64,000 nucleotides of DNA from Rhodospirillaceae bacterium (GCA_029267445.1 JAJUIU010000002.1:1-64000), one strand, 5' to 3'. Numbered from the stretch's first letter, positions 25,940 through 34,324 are shown. The notes: a model not told the origin generated them from the letters alone. Program-made: numbers and translations.

Positions 25940-26037
25940 CCATCGCCCGGAGCCGCGCGGGGCCGCGCAAATCCAGTTGCGGGCCGCCCGCCTTTCGGGG
26001 AGGGTGGCGTCGGCAAGCGACCGCCGTCCGGAGTGTC

Positions 26038-26391
26038 ATGGGCGACCTCATCCTGTACTTCCTGTTCGCGCCCCTGGCGTTCCTTGTCATCTTCAACGCC
26101 GTCATCGTCCTCGTCGCCGTCAACGGGGCAATGGGCGTGCTGGAGCGGCTGAAGGCCTTGTCCGGCGCCCAGCTCGGGCTGGAGATCACCACCGGCACCC
26201 TGCTGTGGGACTCCGCCGCCCGCTCGATCACCCTGTTCCTGCTGGGGTTCGTGCCCGTGGTGCTGCTGGGCGGGCTCGCCTCGGGCCTGCTGGAACCGGT
26301 CGCGTTCGACACGATGGCCTTTCCCATCGCCGGCCTGGCCGGCCTGCTGTTCGGCCTGATCCGCTCCTGCATGCTCGTCTTCGCCGACTGA
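26038..26391 (+). CDS. Small membrane protein, unknown
   Basis: A 117-residue very hydrophobic protein with three or four membrane helices (about residues 5-31, 63-88 and 93-114) and a short Gly/Leu-rich loop. I recognise no family. GGAG lies 7 bases before the ATG. It precedes another small membrane protein by 52 bp in the same direction. Confidence 0.75.
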   Translation: MGDLILYFLFAPLAFLVIFNAVIVLVAVNGAMGVLERLKALSGAQLGLEITTGTLLWDSAARSITLFLLGFVPVVLLGGLASGLLEPVAFDTMAFPIAGLAGLLFGLIRSCMLVFAD

Positions 26392-26443
26392 GGCGGCGGC
26401 GCGGACGGAACAGACGGGCCGCCGCCCACGTTGGCCGCAGGTC

Positions 26444-26773
26444 ATGGACCCGAACCACACCGGCGGCCGCGTCGTCGGCCTGCTCTCCTTCATCCTGCGG
26501 ATTCTGGTGATCAGCCTCGTCGTGGGGCTGGCGCTGTCCTGGCTGGGCATCGACCCGAAGGCGATCCTGCGCGGAAGCTGGGACGCGATCCTCGCGGCTC
26601 CCCGCGCCGTCGGCGACGCCATCGCCTGGACCGTGCCCTACATCCTGACCGGGGCGGTCGTGGTCGTGCCAGTGGCGGCGGCCATCCTGCTGCTGCGGGT
26701 CCTGGGCGGCCGGCCGCGGCGGGAGAGGACATTCGGAGGGGAGCCGGAGGATCGTGGCGGACGGCCGGCCTGA
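26444..26773 (+). CDS. Small membrane protein (DUF6460-like)
   Basis: A 109-residue protein with two membrane helices (about residues 10-33 and 64-87) and an Arg/Gly-rich cytoplasmic tail. The N-terminal RVVGLLSFILRILVISLV with ALSWLGIDPKAIL resembles DUF6460 proteins, but I am only moderately sure. It has no known function. It follows the previous small membrane gene and faces the next gene tail to tail. Confidence 0.75.
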   Translation: MDPNHTGGRVVGLLSFILRILVISLVVGLALSWLGIDPKAILRGSWDAILAAPRAVGDAIAWTVPYILTGAVVVVPVAAAILLLRVLGGRPRRERTFGGEPEDRGGRPA

Positions 26774-26788
26774 GCCGGGACTGTTACG

Positions 26789-27142
26789 TCAGCCTCCGGC
26801 GGCACCCAGCGCCACCATCCGCGCGGGCTTGCGGAAATTCATGGTGATCATCAGCGTGGCATGCCCGCGTATGACATACAGGGTCTTCTCGGAGTCGGCG
26901 GGCAGGGGGATGCCGCGGGCCATGCAGTGCCCGACCAGGGCCGCCTGCACCTCCTCCTCGTCGAGGTTGACCTCGTGAGGGCCGCCGTCCATCTCGAGGA
27001 AGGTCTGGATGCCGTTCTCGATGTCGAAACGGACCTTGGTGACGTCGCCCTCCGGCACCGGCTCGCGCAGCTTCTTGCGCCGGTCCATGACGGCGCCCAC
27101 CAGTTCGCGATCCGAGAAGACGATGCAGCGCAGTTCCTTCAT
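26789..27142 (-). CDS. Conserved hypothetical protein near an FNR-type box
   Basis: A 117-residue cytoplasmic protein I cannot assign. It begins KELRCIVFSDRELVGAVMD and carries an acidic stretch EVNLDEEEVQAALVGHCM in the middle and a C-terminal TLMITMNFRKPARMV strand. It has two Cys and no membrane segment. The ATG at 27142 was chosen; a GTG one codon earlier is also possible. Upstream lie a good sigma-70 promoter (27175-27202), a hairpin and a perfect FNR/FixK-type box (27320-27333), so oxygen-linked expression is possible. Confidence 0.85.
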   Translation of the reverse strand: MKELRCIVFSDRELVGAVMDRRKKLREPVPEGDVTKVRFDIENGIQTFLEMDGGPHEVNLDEEEVQAALVGHCMARGIPLPADSEKTLYVIRGHATLMITMNFRKPARMVALGAAGG

Positions 27143-27174
27143 CACGCCAGCCTGATCACCATCAATCTGACCAG

Positions 27175-27202
27175 TTTATACTTCTCCCGCGGTCAGCGCC
27201 AA
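27175..27202 (-). promoter_or_regulatory. Sigma-70-like promoter for the 117-residue hypothetical gene
   Basis: On the minus strand TTGGCG and TATAAA are 16 bp apart, about 33 bp ahead of the ATG at 27142. The -10 is strong for this GC-rich genome. Confidence 0.5.
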
Positions 27203-27229
27203 GCACAACCTTGTTTTAACAAAGAAATG

Positions 27230-27259
27230 GGCCGGCGCTCTCGAGAGAAAACGCCGGCC
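27230..27259 (-). terminator. Hairpin downstream of hisI, probable terminator
   Basis: GGCCGGCG (27230-27237) and CGCCGGCC (27252-27259) form a perfect 8-bp stem with a 14-base loop. In the leftward direction it is followed by CATTTCTTTGTT. It lies about 130 bp past the hisI stop and before the promoter of the next leftward gene. Confidence 0.6.
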
Positions 27260-27319
27260 GGAGTGGATAGGGAGGGTTTAGAGACAGGCTCTTTCTATGC
27301 GATCCCGCCCGCCCGCACC

Positions 27320-27333
27320 TTGATCTACATCAA
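27320..27333. promoter_or_regulatory. Perfect FNR/FixK-type box
   Basis: TTGAT-CTAC-ATCAA is an exact match to the FNR/FixK/Anr consensus TTGAT-N4-ATCAA. It lies between the hisI stop and the hypothetical gene at 26789-27142. A TAGAAA hexamer 22 bp downstream on the minus strand would place the box near -41.5 of a leftward promoter. A 12-bp palindrome TGCGTTAACGCA lies nearby at 27356-27367. Confidence 0.55.
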
Positions 27334-27388
27334 TACAGTTTCGCTAATGCATCAATGCGTTAACGCAGCTTGGTTAATGCGAATGGTT

Positions 27389-27841
27389 TCAGGGCTTTGC
27401 GCCCGGTCCGTAAAGCGTCTCAGGGGCGATCTCCACGTCCGCGATCGTCTCCAGCCCGTCGCCGCGCACCGCCCGGAAGAAGCAGTTCCGCCGCCCCGTG
27501 TGACAGGCGACCCCGGCCTGGTCCACCAGCAGCAGCAGCGTGTCGCCGTCGCAGTCCACCCGCAGCTCGACCAGGCGCTGCACCTGGCCCGAGGTCTCCC
27601 CCTTGCGCCAGAGGCCGTTGCGTGAGCGCGACCAGTAGCAGACCCGGCCGGTCGCCAGGGTCTCCCGCACGGCGTCGGCGTTCATCCAGGCCAGCATCAG
27701 CACCTCGCCCGTGTCGTGCTGCTGGGCGATGGCGGCGACGAGGCCCCTCTCGTCGAACCGGATGACGGCCAGCGCCGCCCCGATTGCCTGGGGATCGATG
27801 GCGCGCGGATCGGCGGCGGGGGAGGTTTCGGTGGCGGTCAT
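27389..27841 (-). CDS. hisI: Phosphoribosyl-AMP cyclohydrolase
   Basis: A 150-residue HisI protein that opens the purine ring of PR-AMP, the third step of histidine synthesis. The zinc and magnesium site is visible: WMNADAVRETLATG, CYWSRSRNGLWRKGE, DCDGD and CHTGRRNCFF. There is no HisE domain. An N-terminal extension of about 20 residues precedes the domain. It is the last gene of a leftward operon and overlaps the metC-like gene by 4 bp, although its neighbours are sulfur genes, not other his genes. Confidence 0.95.
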   Translation of the reverse strand: MTATETSPAADPRAIDPQAIGAALAVIRFDERGLVAAIAQQHDTGEVLMLAWMNADAVRETLATGRVCYWSRSRNGLWRKGETSGQVQRLVELRVDCDGDTLLLLVDQAGVACHTGRRNCFFRAVRGDGLETIADVEIAPETLYGPGAKP

Positions 27842-29022
27842 GATGCGGCCCTGCGCAAGCGGTGGAAGCCCCGGTCGAGGTCGGCGATGAGGTCGTCCGC
27901 ATCCTCCAGCCCGGCATGCAGGCGGAGCAGGGTGCCCCGGTCCCGCCAGGGTACGGCGGTGCGGATGCGGCCCGGGTTCTGCGGCAGGATCAGGCTTTCG
28001 AAGCCGCCCCAGCTGTAGCCCATGCCGAACAGCGCCAGCCCGTCCAGCATGGCGGCCAGGGCCGCGCGCGGCTGCGGGCGCAGCTCCACGGCGAACAGCC
28101 CGCTCGCCCCGGTGAAATCCCGCTTCCAGAGCGCGTGTCCGGGGCAGTCGGGGAACGCAGGATGGAGGACGCGCAGCGTCTCCGGCTGCCGGGCCAGCCA
28201 TTCCGCCAGCCGCAAGGCCGTCGCCTGATGCCGTTCCAGCCGAACGGTCAAGGTCCTGAGGCCGCGCAGTCCGAGGAACAGATCCTCCGACCCGGCGGCC
28301 ACCCCCAGGCGCACGGCGGTGTCCTTGACCGGGCGCCACGCCTCCGCCGTGCAGACGGCGACGCCCAGGTTGGCGTCCGCATGCCCGCCGACATATTTCG
28401 TCGCCGCCTGGATGGAGATGTCGACGCCGAGCGACAGCGGCTTCAGATAGACTCCGGCCGCCCAGGTGTTGTCGATCATCACCGTGCAGCCGCGCGCCTT
28501 GGCGGCCGCCGCGATGGCCGGCACGTCCTGCACCTCGAAGGTGACGGAGCCCGGCGACTCCAGGAACACGACCCTCGTCTCAGGCCGGATCAGGCTGGCG
28601 ATCCCGGCCCCGATCAGGGGGTCGTAGTAGGTCGTCTGGACCCCGAAGCGGGCCAGTTCCCCGTCGCAGAACTCGCGGGTGGGGCCATAGGCGCTGTCCG
28701 TCATCAGAAGATGGTCGCCCGCCTTCAGGAAGGCCAGCAGCGCGGTGGTGACGGCGCTCAGCCCGCTGCCGCAGGCCACGGCCCTGTGCCCGCCCTCGAG
28801 CTCCGCCATGGCCGTCTCGAAGGCGTGGCTGGATGGGGTGCCCAGGCGGCCGTAGCGGACGCCGGTATAGTCCGGGTCCCGCGCCTCAAGCTCCGCCAGG
28901 GTTTGGAACAGGATGGTGGAAGCGCGATATGGCGGAATGCTGACGGCGCCGGCGTGCCCGGCCGGATCGCGCCCCAGATGGGCCAGCCGCGTCGCCTCCC
29001 GCCGGTCGTCGTCGCCGCTCAT
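27838..29022 (-). CDS. metC: PLP-dependent cystathionine beta-lyase-type enzyme
   Basis: A 394-residue Cys/Met-metabolism PLP enzyme. The cofactor Lys sits in ATKYVGGHAD, with GTPSSHAFETAMAELEGG and CGSGLSAV for phosphate binding and a GMGYSWGGFESL segment near the C-terminus that is typical of the beta-lyase (MetC) branch. It should cleave cystathionine to homocysteine, pyruvate and ammonia. It overlaps GNAT and hisI by 4 bp on each side. Cystathionine gamma-lyase is a less likely alternative; GGFESL favours MetC. Confidence 0.92.
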   Translation of the reverse strand: MSGDDDRREATRLAHLGRDPAGHAGAVSIPPYRASTILFQTLAELEARDPDYTGVRYGRLGTPSSHAFETAMAELEGGHRAVACGSGLSAVTTALLAFLKAGDHLLMTDSAYGPTREFCDGELARFGVQTTYYDPLIGAGIASLIRPETRVVFLESPGSVTFEVQDVPAIAAAAKARGCTVMIDNTWAAGVYLKPLSLGVDISIQAATKYVGGHADANLGVAVCTAEAWRPVKDTAVRLGVAAGSEDLFLGLRGLRTLTVRLERHQATALRLAEWLARQPETLRVLHPAFPDCPGHALWKRDFTGASGLFAVELRPQPRAALAAMLDGLALFGMGYSWGGFESLILPQNPGRIRTAVPWRDRGTLLRLHAGLEDADDLIADLDRGFHRLRRAAS

Positions 29023-29630
29023 GCCCCGGCTCCGGCAGCGAAGGGGATCTGGGGCGCGCAGTCGCGGGGCATCAGCCCGGTCAGGCGCGGATCGTCGATG
29101 ATCTTCGGCACCTGCCGCACCGGCACGAAGCCCGCGCGCTGGTACATCAGCAGCGCCTTGGGGTGGTCGAAGGTGCAGGTGTTGACGGTCATGCGCTCGA
29201 CCCCGGCACCGGCCCAGCCGGCCTCGATCGCCCAGTCCAGCAGCCAGGGGCCCAGGCCCCGGCCGATGAACTCCGGCATCAGGCCGAAATAGGCGATGTC
29301 CGCCACGCCCGCCGTCCGCCGGTCCAGTTCGACATACCCCGCCGGCACGCCCGCCACGTACAGCACGAAGATCTCCACGTCGGGATGCTGGATGTTGGCG
29401 GCCAGGTCCCGGTCGGACATCCGGCGCCGCATCTCCCACAGCCAGCGCTCGCCGACCGTGTTGTAGAGGTAGCGGTAGAAGGACAGGGTGCAATGCTCCG
29501 CCCGCAGCAGGGCGACCTTGTCCAGCGGCGCCGGGCGCTTGGGGCGCAGGGGTCGCGCCGTCATCTCCAGGAAGGTGACGACGGTGGCGAGCTTGCCCGG
29601 CGGCGCCTCCGGCACGGCGACGCCGGTCAT
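29019..29630 (-). CDS. GNAT-family acetyltransferase
   Basis: A 203-residue GNAT protein. Its acetyl-CoA-binding region is near residues 120-150 (IAYFGLMPEFIGRGLGPWLL), with NTCTFDHPKALLMYQRAGF near the end, the usual motif A and B parts. The acceptor is unknown; the position in a cysteine/methionine operon suggests an amino acid or thiol-related amine. The ATG at 29630 overlaps the sseA stop; the open frame above it is not family-like. Confidence 0.9.
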   Translation of the reverse strand: MTGVAVPEAPPGKLATVVTFLEMTARPLRPKRPAPLDKVALLRAEHCTLSFYRYLYNTVGERWLWEMRRRMSDRDLAANIQHPDVEIFVLYVAGVPAGYVELDRRTAGVADIAYFGLMPEFIGRGLGPWLLDWAIEAGWAGAGVERMTVNTCTFDHPKALLMYQRAGFVPVRQVPKIIDDPRLTGLMPRDCAPQIPFAAGAGA

Positions 29631-30481
29631 CGCGCGGGTCCGGTCTCGATCGGCGGGCCGTCGGCGGCCCCCCATTCGGCCCACGACCCGTCATAGACCG
29701 GCACGCCCGGCCGTCCCGCGCGCTCCAGCGCCAGCGCCAGCACGCAGGCGGTGACGCCGCTGCCACAGGAGGTGACCAGCGGGCGGTCCGGGTCGACGCC
29801 GGCCGTCCTGAACCGGGCGAGGATGGCGTCCGGCGGCAGCATCGTCTTCGTCTCCGGGTCGATCAGCTCGCCGAAGGGGACGTTGCGCGCCCCCGGCATG
29901 TGCCCGGACCGGAGGCCGGGGCGCGGTTCCGGCGCGGTGCCGGCGAAGCGGGGGGCGGATCGCGCGTCCACCACCTGGGCCGCCCCTGTCTCAAGGGCCG
30001 CCCGCATATCCGCCAGCCCGCGCACCAGGGACGGGTCGTAGGCGGCGCGGAACGGGCGGGGCTCGGGCGTGGGCGGCGGGCCGGACTCTACCGGTCGCCC
30101 CTCCGCCAGCCAGCGCGGCAGCCCGCCGTCCAGCACCGCCACGTCCCGGTGCCCGAACACCCGGAACATCCACCAGACCCGGGGCGCGCTCCAGATGCCC
30201 TGGGCGTCGTAGACCACCACCGCATCACCGTTGCCGACGCCCAGCGCGCCCACGGCCGCCGCGAACTCCTGCGGGCTGGGCAGCATGTGGGGCAGGGTGG
30301 TGTCCTGGTCGGAGATGGCGTCGATGTCGAAGAACACGGCCCCCGGAATGCGCCGCTCCGCATGCTCCGCCCGGCCGTCCCGCTTCATGTCGGGCAGGAA
30401 CCAGGTGGCGTCCAGCACGCGCACATCCGGCCGGTCCAGGTTCGCCGCCAGCCACGCGGTAGAGACGAGGGGGTCCGCCAT
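29627..30481 (-). CDS. sseA: 3-mercaptopyruvate sulfurtransferase
   Basis: A 284-residue two-domain rhodanese. The active-site loop is SCGSGVTAC with the catalytic Cys239; the CGSGVT form is that of mercaptopyruvate sulfurtransferase rather than thiosulfate rhodanese. It moves sulfur from mercaptopyruvate to thiol acceptors. The ATG at 30481 has GGGAG about 8 bases upstream; a GTG at 30490 overlapping the alaX stop is an alternative giving three more residues. It overlaps GNAT by 4 bp. Confidence 0.94.
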   Translation of the reverse strand: MADPLVSTAWLAANLDRPDVRVLDATWFLPDMKRDGRAEHAERRIPGAVFFDIDAISDQDTTLPHMLPSPQEFAAAVGALGVGNGDAVVVYDAQGIWSAPRVWWMFRVFGHRDVAVLDGGLPRWLAEGRPVESGPPPTPEPRPFRAAYDPSLVRGLADMRAALETGAAQVVDARSAPRFAGTAPEPRPGLRSGHMPGARNVPFGELIDPETKTMLPPDAILARFRTAGVDPDRPLVTSCGSGVTACVLALALERAGRPGVPVYDGSWAEWGAADGPPIETGPAR

Positions 30482-30486
30482 GCCGT

Positions 30487-31215
30487 TCACTCCCGAAGCG
30501 CCACGACGACGCGGCGGTTCTGCCTGCCCTTGTTCTCGATCTTCACGACCTCAACCGGCCCGATCTCGCCCGTGCGGGCCACATGGGTCCCGCCGCAGGG
30601 CTGCAGGTCGATCAAGCTATCGGAGCTGCCGATCCGCAGCAGGCTGACCGTGCCCGCCCCCGTCGGCGGCTTCACCGACATTGTGCGGACAAGGTCCGGC
30701 CGTGCGGCCAGCTCCGCGTCGGTGATCGTCACCCGCCGCACCGGATGGTCGCCGGCGATCAGGCGGTTCAGCTCCTCCTCGATCTCGTTCCGGTCCAGGC
30801 TGTCGCCCGGCACGTCGAAATCCAGCCGCGACCGCTCCGCCCCGACCTGCCCGCCGGTCACCGCCCCGTCCACCACGGCGCAGAGCAGGTGGAGGGTCGT
30901 GTGCATGCGCATGTGCCGGTGCCGCCGCTCCCAGTCGAGTTCCAGGGTCACCGGGATGCCGGGTTCCGGCAGGCTTTCGCCGGGGGCGGGGATGTGCAGC
31001 ACGTCCACGCCCTGCGTCACCAGCGGCGCCCCCTTCACCGTGTCGACGATGGGGCAGGCCCCGCCCGGCCAGCGGATCCAGCCGGTGTCGCCCGGCTGGC
31101 CGCCGCCCGTCGGGTAGAACACCGTGCGGTCCAGCCGGATGCCGGCGGGCGAGGCCTCGAAGACGGTGGCCTCGGCCGTGCGGTCATAGGGTTCCGCGAT
31201 ATAGATCAAGGACAT
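30487..31215 (-). CDS. AlaX-type alanyl-tRNA editing hydrolase
   Basis: A 242-residue AlaX protein that removes wrongly attached Ser or Gly from tRNA-Ala. Zinc ligands are visible in HMRMHTTLH (HxxxH) and CGGTHV, with FYPTGGGQPGD in the N-terminal half. The length corresponds to AlaX-M, a free-standing editing domain. It lies between cysK and sseA. A trans-editing enzyme in a sulfur amino-acid operon may respond to serine accumulation, but this is only inference. Confidence 0.94.
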   Translation of the reverse strand: MSLIYIAEPYDRTAEATVFEASPAGIRLDRTVFYPTGGGQPGDTGWIRWPGGACPIVDTVKGAPLVTQGVDVLHIPAPGESLPEPGIPVTLELDWERRHRHMRMHTTLHLLCAVVDGAVTGGQVGAERSRLDFDVPGDSLDRNEIEEELNRLIAGDHPVRRVTITDAELAARPDLVRTMSVKPPTGAGTVSLLRIGSSDSLIDLQPCGGTHVARTGEIGPVEVVKIENKGRQNRRVVVALRE

Positions 31216-31239
31216 GGCGTGCGCTCCTCGCGCGGCGTG

Positions 31240-32256
31240 TCAAAGCCAGTCGGGCTTGGGAAGGCCCTTTTCGGCCAGGAAGGCCGGATTGAACAGCTTG
31301 GACTGGTAACGTGTGCCGTAGTCGCACAGGATCGTCACGATGGTATGGCCGGGCCCCATCTCACGGGCGACCTTCATCGCCGCCGCCACATTGATGCCGC
31401 TCGACCCACCCAGGACCAGCCCCTCCCGCTTCAGCAGGTCGAAGACGATGGGCAGGGCCTCGTGGTCGGTGACCTGCACGGCCCCGTCGATGGGGGCGTC
31501 GGCGATGTTGGCGGTGACCCGGCCCTGGCCGATGCCCTCCGTGATGGAACTGCCCTCCGCCTTGATCTCGCCCGTCGTCACCCAGCTGTGGAGGGCGGAG
31601 CCCATCGGGTCGGCCAGCACGATCCGCACGCCCGGGTTCCGCGCCTTCAGCGCCAGCGCAACCCCGGCCAGAGTGCCGCCTGTTCCTGTGGCGCAGGTGA
31701 AGGCGTCCACCCGGCCGTCCGTCTGCTCCCAGATCTCGACACCCGTGGTGCGCCGGTGGCCTTCGCGGTTCGCCAGATTGTCGAACTGGTTGGCCCAGAC
31801 GGCCCCGTTCGGCTCCGTCGCCGCCAGCTCCTCCGCCAGCCGGCGGGAGACGTGGACATAGTTGCCGGGGTCCTTGTAGGGCACCGCCGGAACCAGCCGC
31901 AGGTCAGCGCCGCAGAGGCGGAGCATGTCCTTCTTCTCCTGGCTCTGCGTCTCCGGCATCACGATGACAGTGCGGAAGCCCATGGCGTTGCCGACGAGGG
32001 CGAGGCCGATGCCCGTGTTCCCGGCCGTCCCCTCCACGATGGTGCCGCCGGGCCGCAGCACGCCACGCGCGATCGCGTCCTCCACGATGGCGAGGGCCGC
32101 GCGGTCCTTCACCGACCCGCCGGGATTGAGGAACTCGGCCTTGCCCAGGATGGTGCAGCCCGTCGCCTCCGACGGGCCCTTGAGGCGGATCAGCGGGGTC
32201 CGCCCGATGCTGGCCAGGAACCCGTCACGGATGTCCAAGCGGCCTTCTCCCTGCAT
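31240..32256 (-). CDS. cysK: Cysteine synthase A-like O-acetylserine sulfhydrylase
   Basis: A 338-residue fold-type II PLP enzyme. The cofactor Lys50 is in NPGGSVKDRA, and EGTAGNTG binds the PLP phosphate. It makes cysteine from O-acetylserine and sulfide. The PDWL C-terminus and DIRDGFLASIGRTPLI start put it in the longer CysK/CBS-like group. The ATG at 32256 is given; a TTG six codons later has AGGGAGAAGG in front and may be the true start (332 residues). It leads the sulfur operon together with the NUDIX gene 45 bp upstream. Confidence 0.93.
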   Translation of the reverse strand: MQGEGRLDIRDGFLASIGRTPLIRLKGPSEATGCTILGKAEFLNPGGSVKDRAALAIVEDAIARGVLRPGGTIVEGTAGNTGIGLALVGNAMGFRTVIVMPETQSQEKKDMLRLCGADLRLVPAVPYKDPGNYVHVSRRLAEELAATEPNGAVWANQFDNLANREGHRRTTGVEIWEQTDGRVDAFTCATGTGGTLAGVALALKARNPGVRIVLADPMGSALHSWVTTGEIKAEGSSITEGIGQGRVTANIADAPIDGAVQVTDHEALPIVFDLLKREGLVLGGSSGINVAAAMKVAREMGPGHTIVTILCDYGTRYQSKLFNPAFLAEKGLPKPDWL

Positions 32257-32301
32257 GCCGGAATGGGGAATGGCGGAGACTATCGGGCGCTGTTGGGCGG
32301 A

Positions 32302-32973
32302 TCAAGCCGGCCCCAGCCAAGCCCGCCGCAGCCGCTCCCGATGCCGGGCCAGCCAGGCAACGGCGATAACGGTGGAGGCGTTGCGCAGTTCGTCCCGGTC
32401 CAGCCGCGCGATCGCCTCCTCCGCCGGCAGGACGACTACCCTTATGTCCTCATGCTCGTCGGCAAGGCCGTGGACGCCGCCGGCCCCCCGGCTGTCCACC
32501 CGTCCACAGAAGACGGTCAGCGTCTCCGAACTGCCGCCGGGGCTGGGGTAGTAGGTCGCGATCGGCTCAAGCGCCGTGACCGCGCAGCCGGCCTCCTCCA
32601 GCGCCTCGCGCCGCGCGACCTGCTCGGGCGTCTCGCCGGGATCGACGATGCCGGCCACCGTCTCCAGCATCCAGTGCGGGCCGGCGGTGGCGATCGTGCC
32701 GATGCGGAACTGCTCCACCAGCACCACCGCGTCCTGCTCCGGATCGTACAGAAGGACCGCCACCGCGTGGCCCCGCTCGAACAGCTCGCGCGTGAAGGGC
32801 GGGGACCAGCCGCCCCGGAACAGACGGTGCCGCAGCCGGTAGCGCAGCAGGCTGAAGAACCCCTTGTAGGCGGTCTCGCAGCCCAGGACCTCGACGTCCT
32901 GCGGCCCGCCCGTCAGAGGCGGTTCGCCGCCGCCATCCTGGCTGTTGCCATACTGACTGTTGTGGGCGGACAT
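32302..32973 (-). CDS. ADP-ribose pyrophosphatase-type NUDIX hydrolase
   Basis: A 223-residue NUDIX hydrolase of the ADP-ribose diphosphatase (NudF/TrgB) type. The Nudix box runs from GIVDPGETPEQVARREALEE onward, preceded by HWMLETVAG. The length and N-terminal beta-rich half are normal. It should break ADP-ribose to AMP and ribose 5-phosphate. The ATG at 32973 has GGAGG upstream. It lies 45 bp before cysK and may be the first gene of that operon. It is divergent from the hydrolase-OsmC fusion. Confidence 0.92.
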   Translation of the reverse strand: MSAHNSQYGNSQDGGGEPPLTGGPQDVEVLGCETAYKGFFSLLRYRLRHRLFRGGWSPPFTRELFERGHAVAVLLYDPEQDAVVLVEQFRIGTIATAGPHWMLETVAGIVDPGETPEQVARREALEEAGCAVTALEPIATYYPSPGGSSETLTVFCGRVDSRGAGGVHGLADEHEDIRVVVLPAEEAIARLDRDELRNASTVIAVAWLARHRERLRRAWLGPA

Positions 32974-33007
32974 TGGGGCCTCCGTACCGGGCGAAGGGGT
33001 TTGGACC

Positions 33008-34246
33008 ATGGTCAGGCTGTCGCGCGCGTTCGATTTCGAGGGGTCGCAGGGCCACCGTCTGGCCGGCCGGCTGGACCTTCCGGCGACGGAGCCGGTAGCC
33101 ACCGCCCTGTTCGCCCACTGCTTCACCTGCAACAAGGACTACCATGCCTCGGCCCGCATCAGCAGGGGGCTGGCGGAGCGCGGCTTCGCCGTGCTGCGGT
33201 TCGATTTCACCGGCCTCGGCAACAGCGCGGGGGATTTCGCCAACACCAATTTCAGCAGCAACGTGGCCGACCTCGTGGCCGCCGCCCGCGCGCTGGGTGC
33301 CGCACTGGCCCCGCCAAGGCTGCTGATCGGCCACAGCCTGGGCGGGGCGGCCGTCATCCGGGCCGCCGCCACCCTGCCGGAGGTGGGTGCCGTGGCCACC
33401 ATCGCCGCCCCGTTCGATCCCGGCCACATCCGCTGGCTGGTGGAGGGGCGGGAGGCGGAGATCGCGGAGACGGGGCGGACCCTGGTCAGCATCGCCGGCC
33501 GCAGCTTTCCGATCACCCGCCAGTTCGTGGAGGATATCGGGACCCACCGGATGGAAGGCACGCTGGAGGGGCTGGGGCGGCCGCTGTTGGTGATGCACGA
33601 TCCGGCCGACGCCACCGTCAGGATCGAGAACGCCGACCTGATCCTGGCCGCCGCCCGGCATCCCAAGAGCTTCGTCGCCATCCCCGGCGCCGGCCACATG
33701 GCCGGCAAGCGGGAGGACGCCCAGTACATCGCGGAGACGGTCGCCGCCTGGGCCATGCGGTCGCTGGGCCTGCAGGCTGCGTCCAAGGGGCCCCGACCGG
33801 GCGTGGACCGGTCCGTCGTCACCGTGTCCGAGACGGGGGAGGGCGGCTACGCCAACCTGGTGGACGCCGGCGGGCATCTGCTGACGGCGGACGAGCCGGC
33901 GGATGTCGGCGGCACCGACACCGGGCCCAACCCCTACAAGTTGCTGCTGGCTGCCCTGGGGTCCTGCACCTCCATGACCATGCGGATGTACGCCAACCGC
34001 AAGGGCTGGGCCGTCGGCCGCCTGTCCGTGGCGCTGACCCACGACAAGGTGGAGGCGCCGCCGGGTGTCCGGACGGAGAACGCCGGCAACAAGGTGGACC
34101 GCATCACCCGCCGCATCGCCATCGAGGGGGTGGACGACCCCGAACAGCGCGCGCGGCTGATGGAGATCGCGGACAGGTGCCCGGTCCACCGCACGCTGAT
34201 GAGCACGCCGGAGATCGTCACCACGCTGGAGGAACCGTCCGCCTGA
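33008..34246 (+). CDS. Alpha/beta hydrolase fused to OsmC peroxiredoxin domain
   Basis: A 412-residue bifunctional protein. Residues about 20-255 form an alpha/beta hydrolase with the elbow GHSLGG and a PGAGHMAG end with the catalytic His; residues about 270-410 form an OsmC/Ohr-type domain with GCT-like LGSCTSMTMRMYA and CPVHRTLMS holding the two peroxidatic Cys. The OsmC part would reduce organic peroxides; the hydrolase may release the fatty acid peroxide. Such fusions occur in many proteobacteria. The ATG at 33008 is 34 bp from the divergent NUDIX start. Confidence 0.93.
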   Translation: MVRLSRAFDFEGSQGHRLAGRLDLPATEPVATALFAHCFTCNKDYHASARISRGLAERGFAVLRFDFTGLGNSAGDFANTNFSSNVADLVAAARALGAALAPPRLLIGHSLGGAAVIRAAATLPEVGAVATIAAPFDPGHIRWLVEGREAEIAETGRTLVSIAGRSFPITRQFVEDIGTHRMEGTLEGLGRPLLVMHDPADATVRIENADLILAAARHPKSFVAIPGAGHMAGKREDAQYIAETVAAWAMRSLGLQAASKGPRPGVDRSVVTVSETGEGGYANLVDAGGHLLTADEPADVGGTDTGPNPYKLLLAALGSCTSMTMRMYANRKGWAVGRLSVALTHDKVEAPPGVRTENAGNKVDRITRRIAIEGVDDPEQRARLMEIADRCPVHRTLMSTPEIVTTLEEPSA

Positions 34247-34324
34247 CGCCACGGGAGCCGGGAACCGCGCCGCCCCCGGCCGGGTTTCCTGCATCGCCAC
34301 CCCGCGAGCGCAGGAGCCGCCGCC

